In this document: piece after piece, positions 53,124 through 61,419 of the stretch
Numbering within the stretch: the first letter of the stretch is position 1
How the letters are laid out: each line of letters begins with the position of its first letter
Assembly (NCBI RefSeq): GCF_000831645.3
Contig: NZ_CP012559.1
Span: 1,364,001-1,428,000 of the forward strand
From: Companilactobacillus heilongjiangensis
GTDB lineage: Bacteria; Bacillota; Bacilli; Lactobacillales; Lactobacillaceae
Length of the DNA stretch: 64,000 nucleotides
Direction of reading: 5' to 3'
Made by a program: the position numbers and the translations under genes
The notes under the pieces: generated by a model
What the model saw: the letters and a program-made list of their open reading frames with translations, nothing else
Databases searched by the model: none
Told to the model about the DNA's origin: nothing

Positions 53124-53822
53124 TTGAAAAATTTTTATCGTTTTTTTATTCAGCCTCAAATAGCTACAAAAACTAATTCAATCATTGGTTATGAACTATT
53201 AATGAAGCAATATACGAATAAAGGCTGGCGTATTCCTGAATCTTTTTCGGATATTGATTCTAATATTGTTGCCAATTTACTTGTTCGTACTACAAAAACT
53301 TTATCTACAAAAGTCAATCAACTCTCAATTAACATTAATCGAGACCAATTGATGACCACCTCGATTTCCAATGCCCTCGTTCAAAGTCAAAAACAGCTTT
53401 ATCCCACTAGACTAATCGTTGAATTGACAGAAGATAACAACTCAAAAACTTACACGCATGAAGAAATCCTGTCTCATATGAAAATTTTTTGGGAGAACAA
53501 TATTCAAGTTTCACTCGATGATGTTGGCTCTGGCTTAAATCAATATGACGATATTCAACAATTATTGCCGTTTGCCTCAGAACTAAAATTTGCTCTACAA
53601 AACTTTCCCAATAAATTAGTCGACCCTGAGATACAAAATAAGATCCACTTTTGGCGTGCTATGAGTATGGAATATAATCTACGCTTAGTATTGGAAGGTA
53701 TTGAAAATCAAAACGATGATCAATTGAGTGATAAATTAGGCATCATTTTCAAACAAGGTTATTATTTTGGTAAACCTCGTCTATTGAAGCTACCTGAAGA
53801 CCATTGTCCACAATCAGCTTAG
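53124..53822 (+). CDS. Stand-alone EAL domain protein (c-di-GMP phosphodiesterase)
   Basis: 232 residues made of one EAL domain, without GGDEF, PAS or membrane segment. Catalytic and metal residues are present: Glu24 (YELLMK, the EAL motif), Asn70, Glu100 (VELTED), Asp132-Asp133 (LDDVGSG), Lys155 (ELKFAL), Glu191 (LEGIE) and Gln211 (QGYYFGKP). So it is likely active in hydrolysing c-di-GMP to pGpG. The start is TTG with AGGAGG 8 bases upstream. No diguanylate cyclase was found in the window. The GT2 at 39188 is a possible but unproven target pathway. Confidence 0.85.
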   Translation: MKNFYRFFIQPQIATKTNSIIGYELLMKQYTNKGWRIPESFSDIDSNIVANLLVRTTKTLSTKVNQLSININRDQLMTTSISNALVQSQKQLYPTRLIVELTEDNNSKTYTHEEILSHMKIFWENNIQVSLDDVGSGLNQYDDIQQLLPFASELKFALQNFPNKLVDPEIQNKIHFWRAMSMEYNLRLVLEGIENQNDDQLSDKLGIIFKQGYYFGKPRLLKLPEDHCPQSA

Positions 53823-53839
53823 AAAAATTGACACGACAA

Positions 53840-53885
53840 AAGGAACCACTACTCAAACGATTAGGTTTGAATAGTGGTTCTTTTG
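53840..53885 (+). terminator. Bidirectional terminator between EAL gene and hydrolase gene
   Basis: AAGGAACCACTACTCAAAC pairs with GTTTGAATAGTGGTTCTTTT with a mismatch; T-rich downstream on the plus strand and A-rich upstream. Confidence 0.85.
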
Positions 53886-53904
53886 TTGAAACAAAATGTT
53901 TCTT

Positions 53905-54819
53905 CTATTTAAAATATTCTTTAGCAAAATCAAGCACGTTAACTTTGTATTTATCGCCAGCGACCTTCATTGAACCCGCATGAGCTGCACCCTTAACAAT
54001 CCACAATTTCTTGGGACCTTTAGCATAATCATAGTTTTGATAGGCATTCTTTGTCGGAACAAATGTATCCTTTGAACCATGGATTACGTAAAGCGGCACC
54101 TTGCTCTTTTTCAAGGTGTTTCGAGTACTAGCTTGGTAGAAGTTGTATCCCGCCAATGCATCGGCGAAAAGACTTGCTGTTGGTACGATAGGAAAACTAG
54201 GTAAACCAAACATTTCTTTTAACTGGTAATCCAATTCACCAGAAATAGTTGAATAACCACAGTCTTCGACTGCAAATTTAACATTCTTAGGTTTCTCACC
54301 TAAGGTATACATCACGGTAGAAGCTCCCATACTGACCCCGTAAAGGCCAATCTGAGACTTTGAACCGAACTTTTGGTTGATCATCTTGATCCAATTATTC
54401 ATGTCCTTACGGTCTTTCCAGCCATAGCCAGCGTACTTACCCTGACTCATGCCAAAAGAACGATTATCGGGTACTAAAACGTTGTACCCAGCTTCATGAA
54501 ACATCTTCACAGATGAACCCATGTACTTACTTGCACTGCCATAGCCGTGAACGACGACAACAGTCTTGTCAGTTTTTTCTGTAGCCGGCAAATATCTGGC
54601 TTTTAACTTCAAATTATCTTTTGTAGTTTGTTCCCAAATATCTTGCTTTTGCTTGAGAAGCCAACGGTCATTTTTTTGCAATGGACCAGCTGCCTTACTA
54701 GCATAACCACTTTTACTGAAAGCATAATTGAACATGTAAGCACCGGCACCGATATCGGCAACCAATACTACCCCGACTGTTACTAAAAGAATTACTTTAA
54801 GATATTTTTTTAATCGCAT
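53905..54819 (-). CDS. Alpha/beta hydrolase with N-terminal membrane anchor
   Basis: 304 residues. The hydrophobic helix VILLVTVGVVLVADIGAGAY near the start anchors or exports the protein. The hydrolase core has VVVHGYGSASKYM (oxyanion), LYGVSMGAST (nucleophile Ser in GxSxG), GSKDTFVPT (acid) and GAAHAGSM (His). It resembles Bacillus YhfR/YqkD-like surface hydrolases of unknown substrate. The start is ATG with AGTAGGG 7 bases upstream. A terminator separates it from the EAL gene. Confidence 0.85.
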   Translation of the reverse strand: MRLKKYLKVILLVTVGVVLVADIGAGAYMFNYAFSKSGYASKAAGPLQKNDRWLLKQKQDIWEQTTKDNLKLKARYLPATEKTDKTVVVVHGYGSASKYMGSSVKMFHEAGYNVLVPDNRSFGMSQGKYAGYGWKDRKDMNNWIKMINQKFGSKSQIGLYGVSMGASTVMYTLGEKPKNVKFAVEDCGYSTISGELDYQLKEMFGLPSFPIVPTASLFADALAGYNFYQASTRNTLKKSKVPLYVIHGSKDTFVPTKNAYQNYDYAKGPKKLWIVKGAAHAGSMKVAGDKYKVNVLDFAKEYFK

Positions 54820-54893
54820 AATTTACCCTACTTAAATTATTTCATCGCTTAGTAATTTTAAGCTAATTGGTAAAATAATTGCAACTATAATCT

Positions 54894-55643
54894 CTAAGCG
54901 TTCTCTTGAGAAATCTTTTCATCACGAGCACGGTTAGCACTGGCATCTTTGTGGAACCAGTGAATATGTGAATCAAAGAATGCAATCATATCGTTCATGA
55001 AATACATAATGTATGTCAAGAACATAACGGGACTAGCATCACCTTGTGTAGCTGTAATTCCCCAAAGAACGATTGACATGATACCTTGAGCTGTCCAGAA
55101 ATAATATTGTTCACGGAAACGCAATGTACATAACAAAGCACCTGTGAAACCAATAGCTGCAGCAACGGAATCAGTAATAGGACGAGGACTGATGAACAAA
55201 TGTGTATCCATCAAGTATAGTAATCCCCATGAAACTAAGAAGAATGCGACTGTATTAAGCCATTTCATACCAGTTAAACCATGAATATGCTTTTCAGCAT
55301 CCTTGGCCCATTGTGGACTGATCAAAACTGGAATATCCAAAAGAACGATGTAACTAAGTTGTAGAACAACGTCTGAGAAGTTCTTAGCATTGATAGCAAC
55401 AAAGATATAAATAAGTGCTGAAACTAATCCTAATACACCGTTAAGTGGCTTAGCGTTGGTAATAGCGATAGTACATGTGAAACCTAACACGGCAGCTAAC
55501 CATGTCCAAATTGCGATGGGTGTAATTGCGTGTGATACGGTTGATGCTGTGATGGCCCCCAAGCCAAACATTAATAGCATGTAACTTCTGAAACTCCAGT
55601 GTTTCATTTGTTCAACATACCATCTTGGATCGAAAATACTCAT
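54894..55643 (-). CDS. pnuC: Nicotinamide riboside transporter (PnuC)
   Basis: 249-residue membrane protein with about seven transmembrane segments. Typical PnuC features are the start MSIFDPRWYVEQMKHWSFRS, LGFTCTIAITNAKPLNGVLG, the QLSYIVLLDIPVLIS segment, the GFTGALLCTLRFREQYYFW block and the WGITATQGDASPVMFLTYIMYFMND end. It takes up nicotinamide riboside by facilitated diffusion, trapped by cytosolic phosphorylation. The ATG at 55643 has GAGGAG 9 bases upstream. No nadR-like kinase is beside it. Confidence 0.9.
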   Translation of the reverse strand: MSIFDPRWYVEQMKHWSFRSYMLLMFGLGAITASTVSHAITPIAIWTWLAAVLGFTCTIAITNAKPLNGVLGLVSALIYIFVAINAKNFSDVVLQLSYIVLLDIPVLISPQWAKDAEKHIHGLTGMKWLNTVAFFLVSWGLLYLMDTHLFISPRPITDSVAAAIGFTGALLCTLRFREQYYFWTAQGIMSIVLWGITATQGDASPVMFLTYIMYFMNDMIAFFDSHIHWFHKDASANRARDEKISQENA

Positions 55644-55973
55644 ATGTCTCTTCTCCTCTGGATTGAAAACAGAATGTATGATTTTGGCATTTATATTCTG
55701 AATCAATCAAATTTTATTTATCCCTCAAACTGTATTTATGAAAAAATATCAATTTAACCGACAGCTAAAATCATACCACCAAATGGAGCATAATTGTTAC
55801 CAATGATTTGAGATGTAATGGCGCCATATCGCTGTAAAACGCTTACTATACCTACTACGTTAGTAATTTATCATTTGATACAATATGTTGCATTTTCTAA
55901 TTTCATAACACTATATATAGTTATAACGGTTAAGAACTTTTTTAACATATAGTCATTTGGTAGATGTTTTTAG
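55644..55973. other. Gene-poor upstream region of pnuC with a degenerate ORF
   Basis: Contains a 37-codon minus-strand frame without a start (55754-55867; VVGIVSVLQRYG ... GGMILAVG, stop TAA) that reads like the end of a membrane protein. It could be the remnant of a lost gene. No riboswitch or promoter could be identified with confidence. Confidence 0.35.
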
Positions 55974-56005
55974 AAAAAAAAAGACCTCGAGCATTCTCGA
56001 GATCG
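55974..56005 (-). terminator. Rho-independent terminator of ahpC
   Basis: Minus strand GATCTCGAG pairs with CTCGAGGTC around AATG and is followed by ten T; 10 bases after the stop. Confidence 0.9.
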
Positions 56006-56014
56006 AATTGATTA

Positions 56015-56578
56015 TTAAATTTTACCAACTAAATCAGCACCAGGTTTTAAAGTCTTTTCCCCGGGATGCCAATTTGCAGGACAGACCTTGTCGCCATTCT
56101 CAGCAACAAATTGAGCTGCTTGTAGAGTTCTAAGGATTTCTTGAGCATTTCTACCGATACCCATAGCATTAATCGTGTAGGACTTAATAATGCCCTCAGG
56201 ATTAACGATAAAGACTCCTCGATATGCTTGACCGCTCTCTTCATCTAGAATATTGAAGAAATCAGTTAATTGATGTTTTTGATCAGACAACATTGGATAT
56301 TCAATCTTACCAATTGTGTCAGTCGTCTCAGCCCATGACATGTGTGAAAATTGGCTATCGACGGAAACTGAATAAATTTCGGCGTTAGCAGCTTGAAAAT
56401 CTTTGTATGAATCTTGCAAGTCACTTAATTCTGTAGGACAAACGAATGAAAAATCAGCAGGATAAAAGAAGATAACTGACCATTTACCGAGTAAATCTGA
56501 CTTGCTGACTTCTTTCAGCTCGCCCTTTTGATATGCCTCTAATTTAAAGTCTGGTATTTCTTTATTAATATAGTTCAT
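56015..56578 (-). CDS. ahpC: Alkyl hydroperoxide reductase subunit C (peroxiredoxin)
   Basis: 187-residue typical 2-Cys peroxiredoxin that reduces hydrogen peroxide, alkyl peroxides and peroxynitrite. The peroxidatic Cys47 is in DFSFVCPTEL, the resolving Cys166 in GDKVCPANW, and the conserved Arg is in YRGVFIV. Length matches AhpC. GGGAGG lies 7-8 bases before the ATG. No ahpF follows, so the reductant is another thioredoxin-type system or a reductase elsewhere. A strong terminator ends the unit. Confidence 0.95.
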   Translation of the reverse strand: MNYINKEIPDFKLEAYQKGELKEVSKSDLLGKWSVIFFYPADFSFVCPTELSDLQDSYKDFQAANAEIYSVSVDSQFSHMSWAETTDTIGKIEYPMLSDQKHQLTDFFNILDEESGQAYRGVFIVNPEGIIKSYTINAMGIGRNAQEILRTLQAAQFVAENGDKVCPANWHPGEKTLKPGADLVGKI

Positions 56579-56693
56579 TTATTAGGCCTCCCTAAATTAT
56601 GTCTTAATTATATTCTAATCACTGATGCTATGCAATTTGTTTGCACATGTCTATCATAACAAATTTGGAAAATAAGTGTAATTTCTTTCTGCC

Positions 56694-56871
56694 GTCTCCG
56701 GGTGACAGAGATTGGGGACTGCTGTGAGGACCGGTGCGAGCCAAAATACGGTCTCGCGCCTCGCTTTGAAGACTTGCAAAAACAGCAAGTCTCCAAAGTC
56801 GTCCGTGGTGTAAGAGCTAAAGCTCTAACGCCACCTTCACTGCTATTCCCCCATCTCTGTCACCCTCCGAC
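56694..56871 (+). repeat. Structured dispersed element R6
   Basis: 178-bp copy. The closing arms are GTCTCCGGGTGACAGAGAT and ATCTCTGTCACCCTCCGAC; nearly all base pairs differ from R1 but pair. P3 is CTTTGAAGACTTGC...GCAAGTCTCCAAAG and P4 is GTGGTGTAAGAGCT...AGCTCTAACGCCAC. It lies between the divergent ahpC and HD-domain genes. Confidence 0.85.
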
Positions 56872-57196
56872 TAATTTTATGAGTTTTTGAAATAATCAGT
56901 AGAAATTTATTAATAATCTACATATGAGGCTACTTTATTACAAATACTTTATAGTCTAAGATCATTTGGATACTTTTATATTCGATTAATATTAATTAAT
57001 TCGGCGGAAAAGTTGAAAAATATTTATGTGCTGAAGAAGTGGTATGAGGGCGAAAGATACAGATAGCCCCACATATTAATCATTTCAATATTATTATAAT
57101 CTCAAAACATCATTCGTCTTAATGATGTAATATAGAAATCAGGCGTTTGGATTTACAATTTCATGATAAAACACAATTAATAAAGGGATTGATTTT
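56872..57196. other. Intergenic stretch upstream of the HD hydrolase gene
   Basis: AT-rich, without a supported gene. One plus-strand frame ending near 57073 (LKNIYVLKKWYEGERYR) looks protein-like but has no start codon. It must contain the HD gene promoter; no clear boxes were chosen. Confidence 0.4.
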
Positions 57197-57853
57197 ATGA
57201 CAAATGAAGCACAATTAGCTGCTATTAAGAAGTTTTCTTTCGATAAAATGTCTGGAGATGCTACTGGACATAACTTCGACCATATTCAACGGGTTATTAA
57301 AACTGCTAAACGGATTTTGCAAACTGAAGATGCTGATCCATTGATCACTCTGGCTGCAGCCTACTTACATGACGTTGCTGATGATAAATTGGTTGATGAT
57401 CCTGCTGCTTTAGAACACGAAATTAAAGAGTTTTTATTAAGTATCGACTTTTCTGAAGAACAAGTTGATGAGGTGCTCTACATCATCCACAACCTATCCT
57501 TCAGTAAATCGCTGTCGAAGAATCCTCCTAAATTGTCTTTAGCTGGTCAAATCGTTCAAGATTCAGACCGTTTGGATGCTATTGGAGCGATTGGGATTAT
57601 TCGGGCCATTTACTACGGTGGTGCTCATGCGGAAACTATTTACGACCCCACTATCGAACCACGTCAATCGATGAATAAAGCTGAATACCGTAATTTAAAT
57701 AATGAAACAATTATCAATCACTTTTACGAGAAATTATTGAAATTAACTGCTATGATGAATACCCCTACTGCTAAAAAGATTGCTGAGAAACGTCACCAAT
57801 ATATGTTGGACTTTCTCGACGAGTTTAAAGCTGAGTGGGATGCAGAAAAATAA
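57197..57853 (+). CDS. HD domain phosphohydrolase
   Basis: 218-residue cytosolic metal-dependent phosphohydrolase. The metal ligands are visible as His25 and His29 region (GHNFDHIQRV), His-Asp of AAAYLHDVADDKL near residue 58, and Asp of QIVQDSDRLDAIGA near residue 125. It is of the YedJ/YpgQ-like type acting on nucleotides or related phosphoesters; the substrate is unknown. The start has GGG 9 bases upstream. It is 21 bases upstream of the PgpA-like gene start, so they probably form an operon. Confidence 0.88.
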   Translation: MTNEAQLAAIKKFSFDKMSGDATGHNFDHIQRVIKTAKRILQTEDADPLITLAAAYLHDVADDKLVDDPAALEHEIKEFLLSIDFSEEQVDEVLYIIHNLSFSKSLSKNPPKLSLAGQIVQDSDRLDAIGAIGIIRAIYYGGAHAETIYDPTIEPRQSMNKAEYRNLNNETIINHFYEKLLKLTAMMNTPTAKKIAEKRHQYMLDFLDEFKAEWDAEK

Positions 57854-57874
57854 CAAATGAGGGAGAAATTAATT

Positions 57875-58393
57875 TTGGTATCATATGAAGAACAAGATAA
57901 ACAATATTATGAACACATTCTCAGAAACCTTAAGGACCGTGGCGTTGAGCTAAAAGACATCGCGGAAATCGTCATTTTTTTGGAAAAGGATTACGTTGCT
58001 GGCTTAAATGAGGAAGTTTCAATCTATGCCATCAACAAAGTCCTTCACAAACGTGAAGCTCAAAATGCTATTATGACCGGAATTGAATTGGATGTTTTGG
58101 CTGAAAAAGGTCTCTTGTCAGCTCCAATGCAACGTATTATGCAAACTGATGAATCAACTTATGGTATTGATGAAAATATGGCGATCACTTTGGCCAGCCT
58201 CTATGGTTCAGTTTCCGTCACCAATTATGGTTACGTTGATAAATTGAAGCATGGTATTCTTGGCAAACTAAATGACAAATCAACCGGTAAAATCAATGTT
58301 TTCTTGGATGATTTAGTTGGTGCTATCGCTGCCGCCGCCTGTGGTTGGTTAGCTCACAACGAACGTGAAGTTGATAAATTACTAAATAAATAA
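57875..58393 (+). CDS. pgpA: Phosphatidylglycerophosphatase A family protein (YutG-like)
   Basis: 172-residue protein closely matching the Firmicute YutG/PgpA family: RGVELKDIAEIVIFLEKDYV, KREAQNAIMTGIELDVLAEKG, DESTYGIDENMAITLASLYGS and GILGKLNDKSTGKINVFLDDLVGAIAAAACGWLAH. It probably dephosphorylates phosphatidylglycerophosphate or a related lipid. The TTG at 57875 is preferred, because GAGGGAG lies 9 bases upstream; the in-frame ATG at 57857 has no ribosome site. Downstream of the HD gene. Confidence 0.8.
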   Translation: MVSYEEQDKQYYEHILRNLKDRGVELKDIAEIVIFLEKDYVAGLNEEVSIYAINKVLHKREAQNAIMTGIELDVLAEKGLLSAPMQRIMQTDESTYGIDENMAITLASLYGSVSVTNYGYVDKLKHGILGKLNDKSTGKINVFLDDLVGAIAAAACGWLAHNEREVDKLLNK

Positions 58394-58399
58394 GGATAC

Positions 58400-58431
58400 A
58401 AAAAAAGTCGACTTTTCAGCCGGCTTTTTTC
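58400..58431. terminator. Bidirectional terminator between pgpA and usp
   Basis: AAAAAAGTCGAC pairs imperfectly with GCCGGCTTTTTT around TTTTCA; T-runs on both strands. Convergent genes on each side. Confidence 0.8.
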
Positions 58432-58437
58432 ATACCT

Positions 58438-58863
58438 TTAAACAACTACTAATAAACTAATATCGGTATGTTCGGAAACATAACGCGTAACCGATCCCAC
58501 AAAAACTCTGGTAAAGGCACTAGTTCCGGTTTTACCCATAACAATCAAATCAATTCCATTTTCTTTCGGGAAACGAACCAATTGCTCACGTGGTTCACCA
58601 TCTAATAGATTAACTTTAGCCGTTAATCCGGCTGACTTTACAATATCATGAGCTTTCTTCAAATCACTGTTAGATGCTTTTTTCATATCTTCAATCAATC
58701 CCGGTGCATATGAAACACCAACATTCATTGGCAAATTGGCCGTATTGACGACTGATACCAAATAGAGTTCCGAGTCAAACTGCTTGGCCAAATCAACAGC
58801 TGAGTTTAATGCATTGTAAGCGCTCTGGCTACCATCGATAGCCACTAATATCTTTTTATACAT
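58438..58863 (-). CDS. Universal stress protein (UspA family)
   Basis: 141-residue single Usp domain: ILVAIDGSQSAYNALNSAVDLAK at the start and the ATP-binding loop IVMGKTGTSAFTRVFVGSVTRYVSEHTD at the end (G-x2-G-x9-GS type). It is expected to bind ATP and act in stress adaptation. A strong ribosome site (AGGAGGG) precedes the ATG. Single gene, convergent with pgpA. Confidence 0.93.
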   Translation of the reverse strand: MYKKILVAIDGSQSAYNALNSAVDLAKQFDSELYLVSVVNTANLPMNVGVSYAPGLIEDMKKASNSDLKKAHDIVKSAGLTAKVNLLDGEPREQLVRFPKENGIDLIVMGKTGTSAFTRVFVGSVTRYVSEHTDISLLVVV

Positions 58864-59001
58864 AACAATCCCTCCTATTTGTATCCTTTACCTAAATTTT
58901 ACCAAGTTCCGGAAAAATATGTTAATAATTAGACAAATAATTAATAAAGTTTTGTATACTTAGTGTGAATAGTAAATAATTTTTATAGGGGATTAGTTAT
59001 T

Positions 59002-59292
59002 ATGCAGACTAAACAGAAACTGGAGCTCATCGAACAAGAATGTCAAATTAGAAATGATTTGAATAAAATTCAATTTACCCACTATTTTAGTAATCAATTC
59101 ATGGAAAAGAATACCAAGTTCTTTTGTATTGAAGAATTTTTTGAATCCGTGGGTGTAACAAGTCAAAACGCTTTAGAACGTCTGCCGATCGAAGATTGGG
59201 AAGCACATGTCCAAAAATCGACCATTTTTTCGTCATGGCAGGAAATGCTCGACTGTGCTGGTCAAGAGTATGCATTAAATAATTTCTATTGA
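59002..59292 (+). CDS. Hypothetical protein
   Basis: 96-residue, mostly helical acidic protein (MQTKQKLELIEQECQIRNDL, later FFCIEEFFESVGV and WEAHVQKSTIFSSWQEML). No membrane segment or recognised domain; the start resembles a coiled coil. GGGG lies 10 bases before the ATG. A perfect-stem terminator follows. No function can be assigned. Confidence 0.55.
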   Translation: MQTKQKLELIEQECQIRNDLNKIQFTHYFSNQFMEKNTKFFCIEEFFESVGVTSQNALERLPIEDWEAHVQKSTIFSSWQEMLDCAGQEYALNNFY

Positions 59293-59338
59293 CTGCAAAA
59301 TTCTGTCAACTGAATTAATCTATAATTATAAAAATAAA

Positions 59339-59388
59339 ATAGCTCACTATTCTTGAGGTAATAACCAAGAATAGTGAGCTTTATTTTT
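59339..59388. terminator. Bidirectional terminator
   Basis: AGCTCACTATTCTTG pairs perfectly with CAAGAATAGTGAGCT around a 10-base loop, between convergent genes. Confidence 0.92.
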
Positions 59389-59404
59389 ACGCATAAATAA
59401 ATTT

Positions 59405-61345
59405 CTAATTTCTATAACCAACATGTGCCATTGCTGGAACTTCATCCCATGCGACCGGATAACCAGCTCCATGCGCGCAAAAGACTGAATCGGGAGTATT
59501 TTCCAAATCTGAGACTGGATCATAATCTGCTGCCGCAATTACTTCTTCAGCATTGTGACATGGTCGATATCCGTCCACGATACTTTCCAACTGACCTTGA
59601 CCATGCGTGTATGAATTGACTGTTTGGGCGTACCCTTGCATCTCTGAAACCGGGGCAAAACCAGTTATAGTCGGCAAATTCAATTCACCTTGAGTTGCGG
59701 ACATATCGGGAGCGTCAAAACTGCCACTCATCTTTTGAATATCATTCATAGCGCGGCCGACCTGATCTCGGGTAACCTCTAATCGGAAACGATACCATGG
59801 TTCCAGTAATTGACACTCGTTATTTTGCTTAGACATCATTAGTCCCTGACGGACCGCACGCCATGTTGCTTCACGAAAATCCCCGCCAACTGAATGGACG
59901 TTACTGGCTCGACCGTTAATCAGAGTGATTTTCATATCAGTTATTGGTGAGCCTGTTAAAACGCCCAGATGTTCTTTAGATTTCAAATTTGACAAAACTT
60001 GATGTTGCCAATTGCTGGCCATAACATCCAAACTACAATCAGTATCAAAAACTAATCCACTGCCTGCTGGTAATGGCTGCATCAACAAATGGACCTCCGA
60101 ATAGTGACGTAATGGCTCGAAATGACCGACTCCTTCAATATCTTGAGTAATTGTCTCTTTATAAAGGATGCTGCTTTCACCAAAACTAACATCTAAGTCG
60201 AAACGTTTTAATAATAATTGTTGTAAAATTTCCAGCTGGACTTCACCCATAATTTGAATACGGATTTCTTGTAAGTGACTTGACCACGACACATGTAATT
60301 GCGGATCTTCATCTTCCAACACACTTAAAGCCGTTAAACAAGCATGAATGTCGTTTTCCTTAGGGTCTACAGCATAGTTTAAAACCGGTTGAATCGTTGG
60401 CTTCAAACTATCTTGAACATTGCCAAGTCCCATTCCCGGATACGTATCAGTCAATCCCGTGATTGCACAAACTCCGCCTGCCATTATTTCGGGTTCAGTT
60501 GTAAATTTGGCTCCGTCATAAACTCGTAATTGATTAGCCTTTTGATCTTTAACCAAGACAGTTTTATTAGGTAATACGCCACCTGTAACTCGCACCCAAG
60601 TGAGACGTTCACCTTTTTCATCATGCGAAATCTTGAAAACCTTTGCAGAAAAATCAGCTGAATAATTGTCTTCAACTGTCCAATGATCCAATCCATCTAG
60701 AAAATCATCGACCCCATCGACTTTCAAAGCTGAACCGAAAAAGCATGGAAATACCTGACGCTTCTTAATCATCTGTTGAATAGTCTCATCAGCGATTGTT
60801 CCATCATCAAGAAACTTTTCTAAAACATCGTCATCTTGCATGGCAATCTCTTCATAAGATTCTTCAACATCTTGACCATTGAAGGCCACACATCCAGGTG
60901 ACAATTGTGCTTGTAATTGTTTCAAAACTGCCACTTTATCAACACCGTCAGCGTCAATTTTATTGACAAAAATAAACGTTGGGACTTGATAATGTTCCAA
61001 TAAATGCCACAGCGTTCTAGTATAACCTTGCACGCCATCGGTAGCGGAAATCACTAAAATTGCATAATCTAAGACGCTCATGACTTGTTCTGTCTGTGAA
61101 GCAAAGTCCACATGTCCCGGAGTATCCAATAAGCTCAATTTCAAATCATTATATTTAAGATTAGCCTGGTGGGAGAATATTGTAATACCACGTTTCTTTT
61201 CCAATTCATCGGGATCCAAAAAGGCATCACCTTTATCAACTCGACCCAATTTCCGTAATTCACCGGATCGATAAAGCATTGCCTCAGAAAGCGTTGTTTT
61301 CCCAGCATCAACGTGAGCCACAATCCCCGCTACAATCTGTTTCAT
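59405..61345 (-). CDS. Tet(M)-like / EF-G family translational GTPase
   Basis: 646-residue ribosome-interacting GTPase. The G-domain motifs are AHVDAGKTT (10-18), RGITI (52-56), DTPGH (74-78) and NKID (128-131). Domains II-V follow, with domain IV GVGHFEPLRHYSEVHL and the domain V end. This is the tetracycline-resistance ribosomal protection architecture, but the closely related housekeeping group in lactobacilli has no proven resistance role. The C-terminal 70 residues (ESIVDGYRPCHNAEEVIA ... HGAGYPVAW) are long. GGAGGGG precedes the ATG. No mobile element flanks it, so it is likely chromosomal. Confidence 0.85.
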   Translation of the reverse strand: MKQIVAGIVAHVDAGKTTLSEAMLYRSGELRKLGRVDKGDAFLDPDELEKKRGITIFSHQANLKYNDLKLSLLDTPGHVDFASQTEQVMSVLDYAILVISATDGVQGYTRTLWHLLEHYQVPTFIFVNKIDADGVDKVAVLKQLQAQLSPGCVAFNGQDVEESYEEIAMQDDDVLEKFLDDGTIADETIQQMIKKRQVFPCFFGSALKVDGVDDFLDGLDHWTVEDNYSADFSAKVFKISHDEKGERLTWVRVTGGVLPNKTVLVKDQKANQLRVYDGAKFTTEPEIMAGGVCAITGLTDTYPGMGLGNVQDSLKPTIQPVLNYAVDPKENDIHACLTALSVLEDEDPQLHVSWSSHLQEIRIQIMGEVQLEILQQLLLKRFDLDVSFGESSILYKETITQDIEGVGHFEPLRHYSEVHLLMQPLPAGSGLVFDTDCSLDVMASNWQHQVLSNLKSKEHLGVLTGSPITDMKITLINGRASNVHSVGGDFREATWRAVRQGLMMSKQNNECQLLEPWYRFRLEVTRDQVGRAMNDIQKMSGSFDAPDMSATQGELNLPTITGFAPVSEMQGYAQTVNSYTHGQGQLESIVDGYRPCHNAEEVIAAADYDPVSDLENTPDSVFCAHGAGYPVAWDEVPAMAHVGYRN

Positions 61346-61419
61346 AATATTCTCCCCTCCAGAATTAATTCACGCTAATTAGTTTATCACATCAACCACA
61401 TTTCTATGTGCAGGGATAC

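Noticed and set aside
55754-55893. Bacteriocin precursor upstream of pnuC
   Set aside because: The Gly-rich peptide end looks tempting, but it has no start codon, no double-glycine leader, and a frameshift would be needed; kept only as a degenerate ORF.
56608-56890. 62-codon ORFs on both strands around 56.7 kb
   Set aside because: They are translations of element R6.
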